Source: Trichomonas vaginalis G3
Lineage: Eukaryota; Parabasalia; Trichomonadida; Trichomonadidae
Length of the DNA: 64,000 nt
Reading direction: 5' to 3'
Assembly: GCF_026262505.1 (NCBI RefSeq)
Contig: NC_067207.1
Coordinates: forward strand, 3,542,252 to 3,606,251
Of the stretch, positions 27,013-37,317 are shown piece after piece. A program made the position numbers and the translations under genes. A model generated the notes under the pieces. It searched no databases. It was not told where the DNA came from and was given only the letters and a program-made list of their open reading frames with translations. Each line of letters begins with the position of its first letter. Position 1 is the stretch's first letter.

Positions 27013-27840
27013 ATGACAACATCAGAGAACACAACAACAGTTATAGTCCATGAAGCTATAAATGAAGAATACGAGTACATACAGTATAACAAACAGTTAC
27101 GTCTCATTCGTTCAGTCAAAGATGACATGTACCAAATGCAAAGTATAATGAATGCTCTTCGTTCTACAAAGCAAGCATATCATTGGTTTGAAAACCAACA
27201 GACAAAAGAACTTTTAGAAGAATTTCCTCATATGATTGCTTCCCTCGGAAAACCGAGAGAAGAGATTCCGTACGAAAATCGCAAGAATTTGGCTCCTGGT
27301 TTGAAAGGTTATTATGTTCATAGACTTTTAGTAAACGCTGTAGCAATATGGGCTTCACCTCGTTATGCTTGTTATATTTTCATGATGTTAGATGAACTAT
27401 ATAAAGCAGAACGTGGAGAGATGGAAAAGAAACTTCAAGCAAAAGATGAAGTCATTGAATCCAAAGACAAAAGCATACAGAAAAGAATACCGCGTTCAGT
27501 ACCAAAAGGAAAGGAAAAGAGTTATAAGTATATGATATATACTGAAGAGTTGGAGAAAGAAGAAGATAAAGATATGGTTATGTTGCATTTAGTCAGAAGA
27601 AACAACAAGAGCTTTTACGACTTAGCTAAAATATACAAATCTGACAGAAACTGGTTCTATCGTGAAAACTTACCGATTTCAATGACACCGAATGAGCAAA
27701 TAAAGGAAATTGTCAAAAATACTCTTCCTCAAACACACTATGACATCAAAGGTTGCACAATACTTACATTCAAAGAAGACTTAACATTACTGAAGGAAAA
27801 AATAACAGAATATTTCGATAACTTCAAAGAGGAAGAATAA
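27013..27840 (+). CDS. KilA-N domain protein with coiled coil (Maverick part)
   Basis: About 275 residues from the ATG at 27013. The KilA-N domain spans roughly residues 15-135 (YHWFENQQTKELLEEF, YYVHRLLVNAVAIWASPRYA, FMMLDELYKAE). It is followed by a charged helix (KKLQAKDEVIESKDKSIQKR) and a C-terminal region of the kind that follows KilA-N in poxvirus and baculovirus proteins (YKYMIYTEELE, FYDLAKIYKSDRNWFYREN). Likely a DNA-binding regulator of the element. It looks whole. A paralogue in general plan lies immediately upstream with the same leader. Confidence 0.75.
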   Translation: MTTSENTTTVIVHEAINEEYEYIQYNKQLRLIRSVKDDMYQMQSIMNALRSTKQAYHWFENQQTKELLEEFPHMIASLGKPREEIPYENRKNLAPGLKGYYVHRLLVNAVAIWASPRYACYIFMMLDELYKAERGEMEKKLQAKDEVIESKDKSIQKRIPRSVPKGKEKSYKYMIYTEELEKEEDKDMVMLHLVRRNNKSFYDLAKIYKSDRNWFYRENLPISMTPNEQIKEIVKNTLPQTHYDIKGCTILTFKEDLTLLKEKITEYFDNFKEEE

Positions 27841-27895
27841 AAAAATCTAAGCTAATTTTATTTTTTTTATAAAATTTTATCTCATATGAAAGAAC

Positions 27896-28105
27896 ATGAA
27901 TTTAGAATATTCGGAACTCATGACAGAAGAAGAGAACGAACAACATGTAAAAGATTATGCAAAATTTCTGAAGACATACAAAGCATTTAAACAATATCTA
28001 AATGCTTCTAAAGATTATGCAAAATTTCTGAAGGTATATAAAGCTTATGAAAAAGCGTATTTTATACATTGGGGAATTGTTGTAAAATATCGATATGAAG
28101 ACTAA
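27896..28105 (+). CDS. Small charged helical protein (Maverick part)
   Basis: Sixty-nine residues, acidic and tyrosine-rich, with the internal repeat DYAKFLKTYKAF / DYAKFLKVYKAY. No family recognised. The repeat and the matching gene in the left copy support a real gene. It ends 19 bases before the converging gene on -. Confidence 0.55.
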   Translation: MNLEYSELMTEEENEQHVKDYAKFLKTYKAFKQYLNASKDYAKFLKVYKAYEKAYFIHWGIVVKYRYED

Positions 28106-28123
28106 CCAAAAATATATTTTTGC

Positions 28124-28597
28124 TTAAATAGCTTCAGGGTCTATTTCTTCAACCATTTCACTTCCTTCGTCAATGTCAATAGAAGCTTCTTCAACCTTTG
28201 GTAAGAATTTCTGTATAACATCTTTGTTCGTTATTGTCTTCAGAGATGAAGGATAATATTTCACATTTGTTTCACCCTTCTTATATTCTTTCTGTTCGGA
28301 AAGATTTAAAGCAATACTGAAGAAGTCAATATTAGAGTTCTTTATAACAGTATAATGAGTATCTTTGACATTCACGAAGAAACTCTTTTGTTTCAAAACT
28401 ACTGCTAACTCTTGTGAAGTATAACGTTTGCGGTCAATGACGATAGCTAATGGTCTGACATACTGACCAAACTTAGATTCTTTCACAAACTTCTTGTTAA
28501 AGATAACATTAACATTTGAAGCATTATTGAACTCATTCTTGATGGCAGTAGCGAGAGCATTGTATGAAAAGAACTTGCAATCTTGCATGTGTTTCAT
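28124..28597 (-). CDS. Unknown 157-residue protein (Maverick part)
   Basis: The start MKHMQDCKFFSYNALATAIK has a helical look. The middle is mixed beta (VNVIFNKKFVKESKFG, RPLAIVIDRKRYTSQELAVV) and the tail is acidic (EEASIDIDEGSEMVEEIDPE). An acidic tail is common in proteins that shield DNA-binding partners, but no family is recognised. It lies convergent with the gene to its left and divergent from the 354-residue gene to its right, with a 89 bp AT-rich spacer that could hold two promoters. It looks whole. Confidence 0.6.
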   Translation of the reverse strand: MKHMQDCKFFSYNALATAIKNEFNNASNVNVIFNKKFVKESKFGQYVRPLAIVIDRKRYTSQELAVVLKQKSFFVNVKDTHYTVIKNSNIDFFSIALNLSEQKEYKKGETNVKYYPSSLKTITNKDVIQKFLPKVEEASIDIDEGSEMVEEIDPEAI

Positions 28598-28686
28598 TAA
28601 AATAAAAATATTAAATTATTTTGAAAAATAACTTAAAAAATCTAATCTAATTTTTTCAAAAAATATTTTTTTATTTCCTACTAAAG

Positions 28687-29751
28687 ATGTATCGGAAGTT
28701 GTCTAAGTTAGAACACTCGGAAATAAAACAACTTCTTACAGAAGCTAATATAGATGTTGCAAAGCATTACGCAACAAACAAAAAAGCACTCGCTGACTTC
28801 ATTAAAGACTATAATGGTGCAATAAGTTATGATAGAATTCATGAGTTCATAAAGCCGCAACGCGGCGAGGACGAAGTCCATGCAAGAGCATTTCCTTTAA
28901 ATGACGTTGCTATTGACTTATATCATAGACGTTCAGTACCTCATGAAGTAAGAAGAGAAATGTTTGACATAACAAATGCAAACGTTGGTGAAACAAGAAG
29001 AAGAGACGACACACTGAAACAACAGAGAAGAGAGATGTTTAAGAGCGCTATAGAACAAGTTCGCAAAGCTAACGATGTCATTCGTTCCATTGACGACAAA
29101 CCAAAAGAAGGTGAGAGATGGTTAAAGAAAGATGAAGAGAATAGGAAGAGAAATGTGAAGTCAGGCAATAGACTCATTGACTTTAACATCGAAGCTTTAG
29201 ATGAACCAAACAGAGACTACTTACACAAACATTTCGGTAAGGTTTTCATGAGACTCTTAGAGAAAATTAAAATAAACTCACAACAGAGATGGATGGTATG
29301 TTATAAACTTGGTGGAAAGTATGAATGTTCTACGTTAAACCTCAATAATATTGGAACATTACTACATCAGCTCTTGAAGGAGAACTTTATATCAGAGATA
29401 GAAGCAAATGCTGCAGGTATTGTTGAAATGCACTATGACTTCTTCTTGACAAACATAAAGAATCTTACCGAAATAAAGATGTATGATTTAACAGAATATG
29501 AAGGCTTAACGATGTCAGATGTAAAGAAAGGCAAACCAAAAAAGAGACCATATAGAGATGAAAGCACACTGACAAATGACCAGAAAGCCATTTTGGAAGC
29601 TCTTAAGCAAACAGGAAACCCAGCACTTATAGAAAGCTTTTGGAAAGATAATGGTGAAAAGAAGTTTTATAAGAAGAGAAGCGGTCAGTTCTGGAAGTAT
29701 CTTTGCACATTACCTATAAATCTTGAACGCTACCAAATCTTCAATGAATGA
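28687..29751 (+). CDS. 354-residue protein upstream of the polymerase (Maverick part)
   Basis: ATG at 28687, 354 residues, basic overall. Visible features are an N-terminal helical segment, arginine-rich helices (ETRRRDDTLKQQRREMFK), a compact central domain (NRDYLHKHFGKVFMRLLEK, QRWMVCYKLGGKYECSTLN) and a C-terminal lysine-rich region with YKKRSGQFWKYLC. The stop overlaps the start of the polymerase gene by 8 bases (29744-29751), so the two are expressed together or the second restarts at the overlap. By position it could supply a priming or terminal-protein function; this is inference only. The hairpin motif at 28862-28882 lies inside the coding sequence (PQRGEDEVHA). Confidence 0.6.
   Translation: MYRKLSKLEHSEIKQLLTEANIDVAKHYATNKKALADFIKDYNGAISYDRIHEFIKPQRGEDEVHARAFPLNDVAIDLYHRRSVPHEVRREMFDITNANVGETRRRDDTLKQQRREMFKSAIEQVRKANDVIRSIDDKPKEGERWLKKDEENRKRNVKSGNRLIDFNIEALDEPNRDYLHKHFGKVFMRLLEKIKINSQQRWMVCYKLGGKYECSTLNLNNIGTLLHQLLKENFISEIEANAAGIVEMHYDFFLTNIKNLTEIKMYDLTEYEGLTMSDVKKGKPKKRPYRDESTLTNDQKAILEALKQTGNPALIESFWKDNGEKKFYKKRSGQFWKYLCTLPINLERYQIFNE
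28862..28882 (+). repeat. GNA-loop hairpin motif inside a coding region
   Basis: GCGGCGAGGACGAAGTCCATG, with a GGAC/GTCC stem around a GAA loop. It differs from the 25086 copy by one loop base and from the 32514 copy by paired changes that keep the stem. Confidence 0.7.
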
Positions 29752-32463
29752 ACAAAAGAACTGCAGCACTTATGACAGAAGACAATTGTTTCGTTTATGC
29801 TTGCATTCAGGCTGGAGTAATGAAGAAACTATTGACCACATGAGAGAAGTCATTCGTGTTAGAGACTTTCCTCAAAGTAAAGTACAAGAAATTTCTGACG
29901 CAACAGGTATAGCATTTAATGTTACCATTGGTTATTTCAATGACTCAAGACATAATGAAATAAAGAGATACATACCAAAAGAATGTGAAACTGTTCGAAC
30001 TATTGACTTACTTCTTGTTGAAGACCACTACATGCTAAATGAAAGATTACCAATGACAACATATTTCATTCGCAACTATATAGAAATCTTGAAGGAGTGT
30101 GGTGGAATGAACATTGAGAAACAAATGAAGATTTATACAAAGAGAGAAGATAAATATGTAGTTCGTTATGATAGAACAACACCGTTATGGGATGTTATGA
30201 AAACATTGTGGGAGTGCAAATATTTCGAACCTATTTCTTATGGAGAACTTTTCACATATACGACTGACTTATATAAACAGAACCTTGCACCATTTAAAGA
30301 TTTGACATATGCTCCAAAGTATTGTGTACAACTGAAGAAGAAAGCCGAGTCAAAAGAAGTAAATAAAAATAAGTGCAAGTTCATTCCTGAGCACGTTTTC
30401 TTTGCTGACTTTGAGTGTAGCACTGATGGAGTTCATAAAGCCTTTAACATTTGTTATGACAGTGAAGATGGTTCAGTGAGTGAAAGCATTTGGGGTCAGA
30501 ACTGTGCAACAGAATTTTTGGAACGACTTCCTGACAAGAGTTTAATATATTTCCATAACCTCAGTTATGATATAAACTTCATCTTAAGACACATGACAGA
30601 AGTGAAAGGAACTCCCATCATTAAAGGTTCACGAACAATGCAAATAACTGGCTTATATAAAGGAAGGGCAATTATTATAAAAGACTCTTACAGTGTTATA
30701 AATAAGAAGCTTAAACTATTTCCTGCTATGTTTAACTTACAAACAGGACCGAAAGAAGTATTTCCATACAACTACTACAGCAGTGTTTTGTTAGCAAATG
30801 ACAACAGAACTGGTGTCATTTCTGAAGCATGTAAGTTTATCCGGGATGCAGATACATTCATGAAAAACATAGATTCCATCAAAGGTTGCAGAATAGATGA
30901 GAACCACTTCGACTTAGAAAAGTATAGCACATTTTATTGCAAACAAGATGTAAGAATTTTAAGAGAAGGTTTTGTTAAGTTCCGCAATGACATATTGAAA
31001 GAATTTGATTTAAACGTTTATGACTACGTTAGTATTTGTTCAATTGCTAACAAATTGTTTGAGAACAGAGTGTACTTCCCGAATGGAAATTTATATGACC
31101 TCTCAAATAAACCAAGAGAATTTATTTCACGCTGTATTCAAGGTGGAAGATGTATGCTGTCAGATAACATTAAACAAAAGAGCGAAAAGAAACTCATTGC
31201 TGACTTCGACGCTGTTTCATTATATCCATCAGCTATAGCAAGACTTTATACTTTAGAAGGTATTCCAAAGGTTATGAAGAAAGAAATGTTAAGCACAGAG
31301 TATCTCATGAGACATTTATTCGATGACGACCAAAAGGAACCCATTGGTGAAAAGTTTATGTCTGGCTTCTTTGTTCTCATTAAGATAACAGAGATTGGAA
31401 TACATAGACACTTTCCTTTAATAGTTTGTGACCCTGAACTAAATCCAGAACTTAACGTTCCCAGAAGTTCAAACACTTGCTGTTTAATGTATGTTGACCA
31501 TATAACATTACAAGACCTCATAAAATATCAAGGTGTCAAATGTGAAGTGTTGCAAGGATACTATTACGATGGAAACAGAGATATTAGAATAAGAGATGAA
31601 GTAAAGAAGTTGTTTGAGTTAAGGTTAAAGTATAAGAAAGAAGGAAATCCTTTGCAAGAAAATATAAAGCTCATTCTGAACAGTATTTATGGCAAAACTA
31701 TTCTATCTCCTATTGAGTCAAAAATAACCATAGTAAATGACAAAGATGCTATAAGATATGCCATCAGAAACTACAACCATATAGTGAAGTTCGAAGGTTT
31801 GGATGGTTCAGATAAAACTATTTTCAAGCTAACGAAAAGCATTTGCAGACACTTTAACTTCTGTCCACTTGGTGTTAACATTCTGTCTATGTCGAAGAGA
31901 ATAATGTGTGAAGTATTCTGTACTGCTGAGGACTTAGGAATGGACATCTTTTATAGCGATACGGACAGTATGCATCTCTACAATGAAGATATCCCTCGTT
32001 TAGCTGAAGAGTTTGAGAAACGTTATGGAAGAGTTCTCATTGGTAAAAACCTTGGTCAATTTCATAGCGACTTTGCAGAAATCACAAAAGAAAACAAAGT
32101 TTAGCATACAAGTCAATATTTTGTGGAAAGAAGACTTACATAGACTTACTCACGAATGATTTAAATGAAGTTGCATTTCACTGCAGAATGAAAGGCGTGA
32201 AGCAAGATGTTATTGCTTTAACCGCTAATGAAATGTTTCCTGACTCTGTTCAGTGTTTCTATGATGAAGATAAAGGTTTAATGGTTCCGCAAGGAACATA
32301 TGACAAAGACTCTGAGTTCAGTTTAATGAAACTTTACAAAGCACTTTATGACGGTCAAGAGATTGGATTTGACTTATGTAAGTCATGTCAACCTTGCTTT
32401 GAAGAGAAGTTTAACCTCTCAATAACGACTAAAACAAGCTTTATTCGTAAGTTGAAGTTCTGA
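29744..32463 (+). pseudogene. DNA polymerase B part of the Maverick
   Basis: Family B DNA polymerase of the protein-primed Polinton type. The 3'-5' exonuclease motifs are visible in order: FADFECSTDG (about residue 222), YFHNLSYDIN (about 268) and YCKQDVRIL (about 397). Polymerase motifs follow: DFDAVSLYPSAI (about 487), LILNSIYGKT (about 645) and YSDTDSM (about 737). It would copy the element from its ends. The start at 29744 is the first ATG and overlaps the previous gene by 8 bases. About 780 residues are open and about one break lies toward the C-terminal side. The left copy (about 4200-6900) is far more broken. Confidence 0.85.
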
Positions 32464-32513
32464 GGTCATTTATTTTTGTCAGCAATGAGGTCATTCGTGA
32501 TAAAAATAAACTA

Positions 32514-32534
32514 GCGGCAAGGGCGAAGCCCATG
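32514..32534 (+). repeat. GNA-loop hairpin motif after the polymerase
   Basis: GCGGCAAGGGCGAAGCCCATG, with a GGGC/GCCC stem around GAA. It lies in the short spacer between the convergent polymerase and minor-capsid-like genes, where a 3'-end or replication role would be plausible. Confidence 0.65.
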
Positions 32535-32540
32535 TGGTCA

Positions 32541-33397
32541 TTTACAATACTGCGATGGTAGAGTTTAAGAGTTGTGCTTCAATGTAGAGACAGTCCTTAT
32601 GGTCTGGAGGTAAGAACACTGGGCAGTTATGGTCATGAGTGGAGAACATGTCTATCCAAAACTCACGATTGAAGCCAGTTAATTTATAGTATTTAGGGTT
32701 AGGAAGTGGTGAAGTTCTTGTATGACCAATGAACTCATTTTCAACTCCCTTACTTAAGTTTGAATATAATATAGCTTGCTTTCTATCCCAAATGCCTGGA
32801 AATCTAATTTCGAAAATTCATTTTTCCTCGGAAGCATTGCATCATAATTGAAAACATTCTTGAAATCATCACTTGGTTCAGAGATTTGAAATCTTATACG
32901 TAATGGATTTTCTTTTCTTTAGCGACTTCATTGAATGGTGAGAATACAATGAATTGACAGTCATGTGTTCCATCTTCATTTTCATTAAATTCATAATGAA
33001 AGTCTATAAGTTGTGGCTGACTACCTTCTTCTTTCAGTTGTGCAAGAAACTCACGTAAAGGCTGTAAAGTTTGTACTTCAATGTTGAACTTTTTCTCGAA
33101 CATCTCATTAAATGAAATCATACATTGTTGCAACGTTGTATCGTCTTTAAAGTATTTGTATATGTGAATGTTTTGGGCGCTTAAAGACTGTTCGTCATTT
33201 TCTATCTCGACTTGAAGTATAAAGTCAACCTTTCTGAAAGCACGTGTTATATACATAGATGTTATGCCAATGTACTTCTCTTCATTTATGTTCATAATCC
33301 AGTCTGTTGGAAACTTAAACGTTACTCTGTTCCCCTTTATTTTGACGTCGGGGTTTTCACTACTGAACGCAACAGATAAAGGTATTTGTCTATACAT
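32541..33397 (-). pseudogene. Minor-capsid (penton-like) candidate of the Maverick, broken
   Basis: The gene begins MYRQIPLSVAFSSENPD and reads as beta-rich sequence (GNRVTFKFPTDWIMNINEEKYIG, DFILQVEIEND, CQFIVFSPFNEV), and a later segment (FWIDMFSTHDHNCPVF) reaches a stop near 32541. Size, beta content and position two genes from the capsid candidate fit the single jelly-roll penton of Polintons, but there is no signature motif, so the call is tentative. About one or two breaks. It overlaps or abuts the lysine-rich gene upstream. Confidence 0.4.
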
Positions 33398-33399
33398 TT

Positions 33400-33684
33400 A
33401 GTTCGGATAAAAATAAACCATTTACTCTTTCTTTGCTTCAGCTTCTTCTTAGCTTTTGCTTCAGCTTCTTCTCTAGCTTTCTTCGCCAGCAAACGTGGGT
33501 TCTTTTGTCTTCCAGCAGCTAATGCAGCATGTTGTTTTTCACTAAGTTTTCTCTTTGGTCTCTCTGGCTTTTGTTCTTGTTTTTGTTCCTTCAGTTCGGA
33601 TAAAATTTGCTCACGAATTTCTTTCTTCAATGCTTCAACATCTATGACCTCTTGGGTCTTGTCCGTGGGGCTTGTCTGAGTCAT
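33400..33684 (-). CDS. Lysine-rich basic protein (Maverick part)
   Basis: From the ATG at 33684 the product is strongly charged: an acidic start (TQEVIDVEALKKEIREQILSEL), a helical KEQKQEQKPERPKRK segment, the motif HAALAAGRQKNPRLLAKKA, and a Lys/Ala/Glu tail. The tail's end is uncertain because it runs into the start of the next gene on the same strand. It could be a DNA-packing or scaffold protein, which is inference. The left copy differs in length in the Lys/Ala/Glu repeat. Confidence 0.5.
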
Positions 33685-33730
33685 TTGACTGCAGATAAAA
33701 AACAAAATTAAAACTTTAACCGATGTAAAA

Positions 33731-34157
33731 TGAGCTTGTCAAAATCAGAGCGAGAGTCTATTATATTAAATGACGCAAGAGGAATACAACATCCTTTCTA
33801 TTACGTAAGTCAGAGTAAAGATGGTAAAATATACGTAAGAAAAAGAAAGGTTCCATTAGCGAATGCAGAAAGCGACAACATTAAGGTATGGCAAGGGTGA
33901 AGTCCACGAAGCCCATATAAAACCTTCTGTTCAAACTGAGCAATAGAACCAGAAGAAAAGAAGCCAGATGTACTTTCAATAACGAACCAAGAGCTTATTG
34001 CAAAGTTCGTGAATTTCATTGAAAAACAAACCGAGTCAAAGAATCCTGACCCGCCAGTGAAAGAAGTTGAGACAAAAGAGAATGTACAGTTCATTGAAAA
34101 TGTCAAGAAACAACTTCCACCACGAATGCCAAGAAGAAGAGTGAGAATAATGAAGTA
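33731..34157 (+). pseudogene. Small unknown part of the Maverick, broken
   Basis: It starts MSLSKSERESIILNDARG with a basic beta hairpin (FYYVSQSKDGKIYVRKRKV), and later proline-rich and basic stretches are recognisable. No family known. The leader (CTTTAACCGATGTAAAATGA) resembles that of the integrase. A few breaks; present in both copies. Confidence 0.45.
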
Positions 34158-34185
34158 AATAGATATTTTTATCTGAAGTAAATAC

Positions 34186-35711
34186 ATGCAGAACGAACAG
34201 CTAAACGAATTTACTCCAGCAGAGCATATTCATCAGATTCGCTCATATTTCGATATCATAGACAATGCAGTTCAAATTGGTGACACTAATAGAAAATATT
34301 CTGACGCAAAGATTCCATCACAACCTGGAACTGCTAAAGATAACACATGGGTAACATTCAATCTCTCACCTCCTGGTGAAAATATGTTGGACCTTTACAA
34401 TACATTCATTACGTATAAAATGGAAGGTCAATTTATTGTAGATAAAGAAATTGGTTCAGGTTCCAATAAAACAAACCCACCAGGATTTTGGATTGGTTTC
34501 GATGACGCTTTCTATGCAGTTGCTGGATATCAAATCCTTGCAAATGGTCGTATCGTATATTCTCAAGACAACGCAAGAGAAGAAGCATATATAACTTCAA
34601 ACTCACAAACTACCGAACAAATAAAGAAAGTAGATGTTTTCTCAAAGACTCGACATGAAGATGTATGGAGTCATTCGGGAACATGCAGAACAGGACAAAT
34701 TGTTAGTGGTCCAATTACAGCAGGAAAATCATTTGATTTTAAGCTTCGTTTAAGAATTCCTGTTAGAAGATTCCTTCCATTAGAAGCTATTCGATTTATT
34801 CCAGCTTTTGCAGGAAACATTCAGCTTAAAGTAAAGTTCAGTAGCGACGCCTTACAATGCACATCTATATCTGTAAATGATATCATTGCTTTCAATCCAA
34901 CTCTTAAAGTTGCATTTGCTTCAGATTCAAATCCACCGACAAATAAATTTGTTCCATGGAATGAACCATTCACTATGATAACGAAGGCAGTAGAAGCTAG
35001 TGGAACAGTTACTATTACAACTGTAACCCAGCAACTATTTCGAACAAAGATGGATTTTAATGAATGTTTCATTCATCCAAAGTCATTCTCTTTAGACCCT
35101 AACATTTATACAGAACTTGTAGAACATTATACAAACGAGGCTTTATGTTTTCCTGTTAAAGTTATGGATTGGATTCCTATGGACGGTTCATTCTCAAAGA
35201 ATACAGATAGTTCAAGTGCAACATTTACAGCAGCTTATACGCCTATTAATGTTAAAAGTATTTGGGCACTATTTAGAAAGAAAGACAACTATTATGTTAA
35301 TTTTGAGAACCCTAAGTTTAAATATCTTCAGCTTTCCATGGGAGCTTATGGAAATATGCCTGCAGAACCTGAAAAATCATATGGACCTGTATTTTATGAA
35401 ATGGTTGCGAACGCTGCAATACAAACAATGATATGATAGGATTTAATGAAGATGTTATGAGGTCATTGGTGGATGATGGTAGTGTGGAACATAAATGGGA
35501 TAGCTATGACAACACACATTTCTTATGTGGTTTTCCAACAGAAGTGGACTTTTGCTTCCAGCAAGGTCAAACATCTACTGCTCCAATAACATACAAATTG
35601 TCTGTTAAAGGACCTATTGAACTAGCAACTGAAAATGTACCAAAGCCACTTATTGGATTTATGAGGGATTGTTGCTTTGCCATTCAGGTGCGTGCTAATG
35701 GCATCCCATAA
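34186..35711 (+). pseudogene. Major capsid protein candidate (double jelly roll) of the Maverick
   Basis: The largest structural-looking part, about 500 codons with about one break. The sequence is rich in short beta segments separated by proline and glycine loops, as in Polinton and adenovirus-like double jelly-roll capsid proteins. Examples are TWVTFNLSPPGENMLDLYNT, LRLRIPVRRFLPLEAI and AAYTPINVKSIWALFRK. It begins MQNEQLNEFTPAEH at the ATG at 34186, after a T-rich leader. The assignment rests on size, composition and place among the late genes; no sequence search could be run. Confidence 0.55.
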
Positions 35712-35788
35712 TAAGATTAGATGACTATAACTTAGCTACGGACGACAGTGAGGAATAAAGGATGAACGTTTATTTTTAAAGCTTATAA

Positions 35789-36246
35789 ATGAGTTCTTCA
35801 TCAAGCTCTCGTGAACCTTCACCATCTATGAAACAAACTTTACCAAACGATTATGGAGCACCTATTGAATATTTCTTACGAGCTGCACAATGGCAAAGAG
35901 CAGTCTCACCAAGGTTAGGTGTTCCACCAGCTCCTGTCAAAAATAGCATTTGGTCAAGTCCTTATATAAGATATGGTCTCCCACTAGGTTTGCTAGCTAC
36001 AGCAGGAGCAGTTATGATGTTGAAAAGAAAAAAGCAAATGTTGTAAATAATACTGAAGTAGCTGAAGTTAAACAAACTCCAACACCTTCGCCAAAACCAA
36101 CGCCTTCACAAGCAAAACCTTCAATGACTCCTGAACCTATGGAAGTACAAACTCCTGTTCAAAAGTCAACTCCTAAACCGACTCCAACATTTAAACCAGA
36201 ACCTACTCCTCAAATAAATCGTAAAACTCCTGCGTTTCCTTACTGA
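35789..36246 (+). pseudogene. Membrane and proline-rich small gene of the Maverick
   Basis: The product starts with serines (MSSSSSSREPSP) and has one hydrophobic segment (YGLPLGLLATAGAVMML) followed by a basic cluster. Beyond it the DNA encodes a Pro/Thr/Lys-rich repeat region (TPSPKPTPSQ, TPKPTPTFKPEPTP). A short membrane protein with a Pro-rich tail fits a virion membrane or vertex component, but this is inference. About one break. Confidence 0.45.
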
Positions 36247-36294
36247 AAAAATAACGTTATTTTTATTTAATATTAAAATTTTTATTTGATTGAA

Positions 36295-36531
36295 ATGACA
36301 AATAAAGTCACTGAAGCAATGAAACAAAAGTTTTTGGTAGAATACATTAAATCAGGAACTATTCCAGAAGGTTTTTACATTCATACTATGAAGGATGGTA
36401 GAGTTCAGTTTAGAAAGATAAAGCAACCATTAGATAAAGAAGGAATTTTGAGAAAGATTAAACTTCATGAGGACAACATTGCTGAACTTAAGAAGAAGTT
36501 AGAAGAGTTGGAGAAAGGAAGAGAGTTATAA
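36295..36531 (+). CDS. Small coiled-coil protein (Maverick part)
   Basis: Seventy-eight residues from the ATG at 36295. An N-terminal half with YIKSGTIPEGFYIHTMKDG is followed by a heptad-like helix (KIKLHEDNIAELKKKLEELE). No family recognised. The preceding leader (TTTTTATTTGATTGAA) is T-rich like those of its neighbours. The palindrome cluster at 36549 follows directly. Confidence 0.55.
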   Translation: MTNKVTEAMKQKFLVEYIKSGTIPEGFYIHTMKDGRVQFRKIKQPLDKEGILRKIKLHEDNIAELKKKLEELEKGREL

Positions 36532-36548
36532 AGCAATGAATTCAACAG

Positions 36549-36595
36549 GGTGAAAAAACAGGTGAAAAAAGAGGTGAGATCTCACCACTTCACCT
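36549..36595. repeat. GGTGA palindrome cluster
   Basis: GGTGAAAAAACA and GGTGAAAAAAGA units, the palindrome GGTGAGATCTCACC and a final ACTTCACC. It lies between two genes of the same orientation near the right end of the element. Confidence 0.85.
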
Positions 36596-36696
36596 AAATT
36601 TATTTTTGTGCTATGTTTTCATACGTGTGAGGGTGGTGATATCATTAATTTTTAAGTTTATTTTTTATTTTACTGAAAATTTTTATTTGGATGTAA

Positions 36697-36981
36697 ATGA
36701 CAGAACAAAAGCAACTCATTCGAATTCCACAGTATAACAAACATACATTTAAACATTTATTCTTCCTTCCTGAGCATAACATGTTCTTTCAAATACATCC
36801 GAGACCAGTTGACTTTTCATTGACTGTGTATAAAGATAGAAATAGTTATATCATTAAACCATACGATGACGAAGGTAAGTTATGTAAATTGTACGTTAAG
36901 AAGTTAGAGAAAGTTTATGGCTTCAAGTATGACTACAATAGGGTTAACACTGATGATGAAGATATTGAGGAAAATTTATGA
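36697..36981 (+). CDS. 94-residue acidic-tailed protein (Maverick part)
   Basis: ATG at 36697. The body alternates basic and aromatic residues (HTFKHLFFLPEHNMFFQIH, RNSYIIKPYDDEGKLCKLYV) and the tail is acidic (NTDDEDIEENL). No family recognised. Its stop overlaps the ATG of the next short frame (ATGA at 36978-36981), a tight arrangement that suggests coupled expression. Confidence 0.55.
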   Translation: MTEQKQLIRIPQYNKHTFKHLFFLPEHNMFFQIHPRPVDFSLTVYKDRNSYIIKPYDDEGKLCKLYVKKLEKVYGFKYDYNRVNTDDEDIEENL

Positions 36982-37130
36982 GAACATTAGTGAAGTCGTT
37001 AGTGAGAACGATAGTGAGAACGTTTATTTTTTACATTAGTGAGTTCGTTAGTGAAGTGGTTGGCGGGTTTGTAAAGTGTCAAATTCACAAGTATTGGGTA
37101 AGGTGGAACGCAGTGCCGCCGTACACATGA
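36978..37130 (+). CDS. Possible 50-residue membrane peptide (Maverick part)
   Basis: A short open frame overlapping the previous stop by ATGA. It encodes basic residues (MRTLVKSLVRTIVRTF) followed by a hydrophobic and aromatic stretch (IFYISEFVSEVVGGFV) and a basic end. It could be a small amphipathic peptide. Evidence is limited to the overlap and its composition. Confidence 0.35.
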   Translation: MRTLVKSLVRTIVRTFIFYISEFVSEVVGGFVKCQIHKYWVRWNAVPPYT

Positions 37131-37189
37131 CTTGTATACTAACTGAGAAAGGCATCCTTTATCTGAAATAGATGCTTTTCCAACAATCA

Positions 37190-37310
37190 AATTCGAAGAT
37201 CTTCGACGTTGTTGTAAAAAGAGAAGGAGAAGGAAAGAAGAGGAAGGAGAGGAAGAAGGAAAGGAAAAGAAGAAGAAGAAAAAGAAGGACATATTAAATA
37301 TAATGCGCAC
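37190..37310 (+). other. Purine tract with Lys/Arg-rich coding potential
   Basis: About 75 bases of almost pure A and G (37216-37288). On the + strand every frame reads as a Lys/Arg/Glu-rich peptide, reminiscent of viral core peptides. I cannot tell whether it is translated. It lies at the very right edge of the element. Confidence 0.4.
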
Positions 37311-37317
37311 TTAATAG

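Noticed and set aside
36999-37310. 103-codon frame on - rich in Phe and Ser
   Set aside because: It is the complement of the purine tract, a low-complexity shadow.
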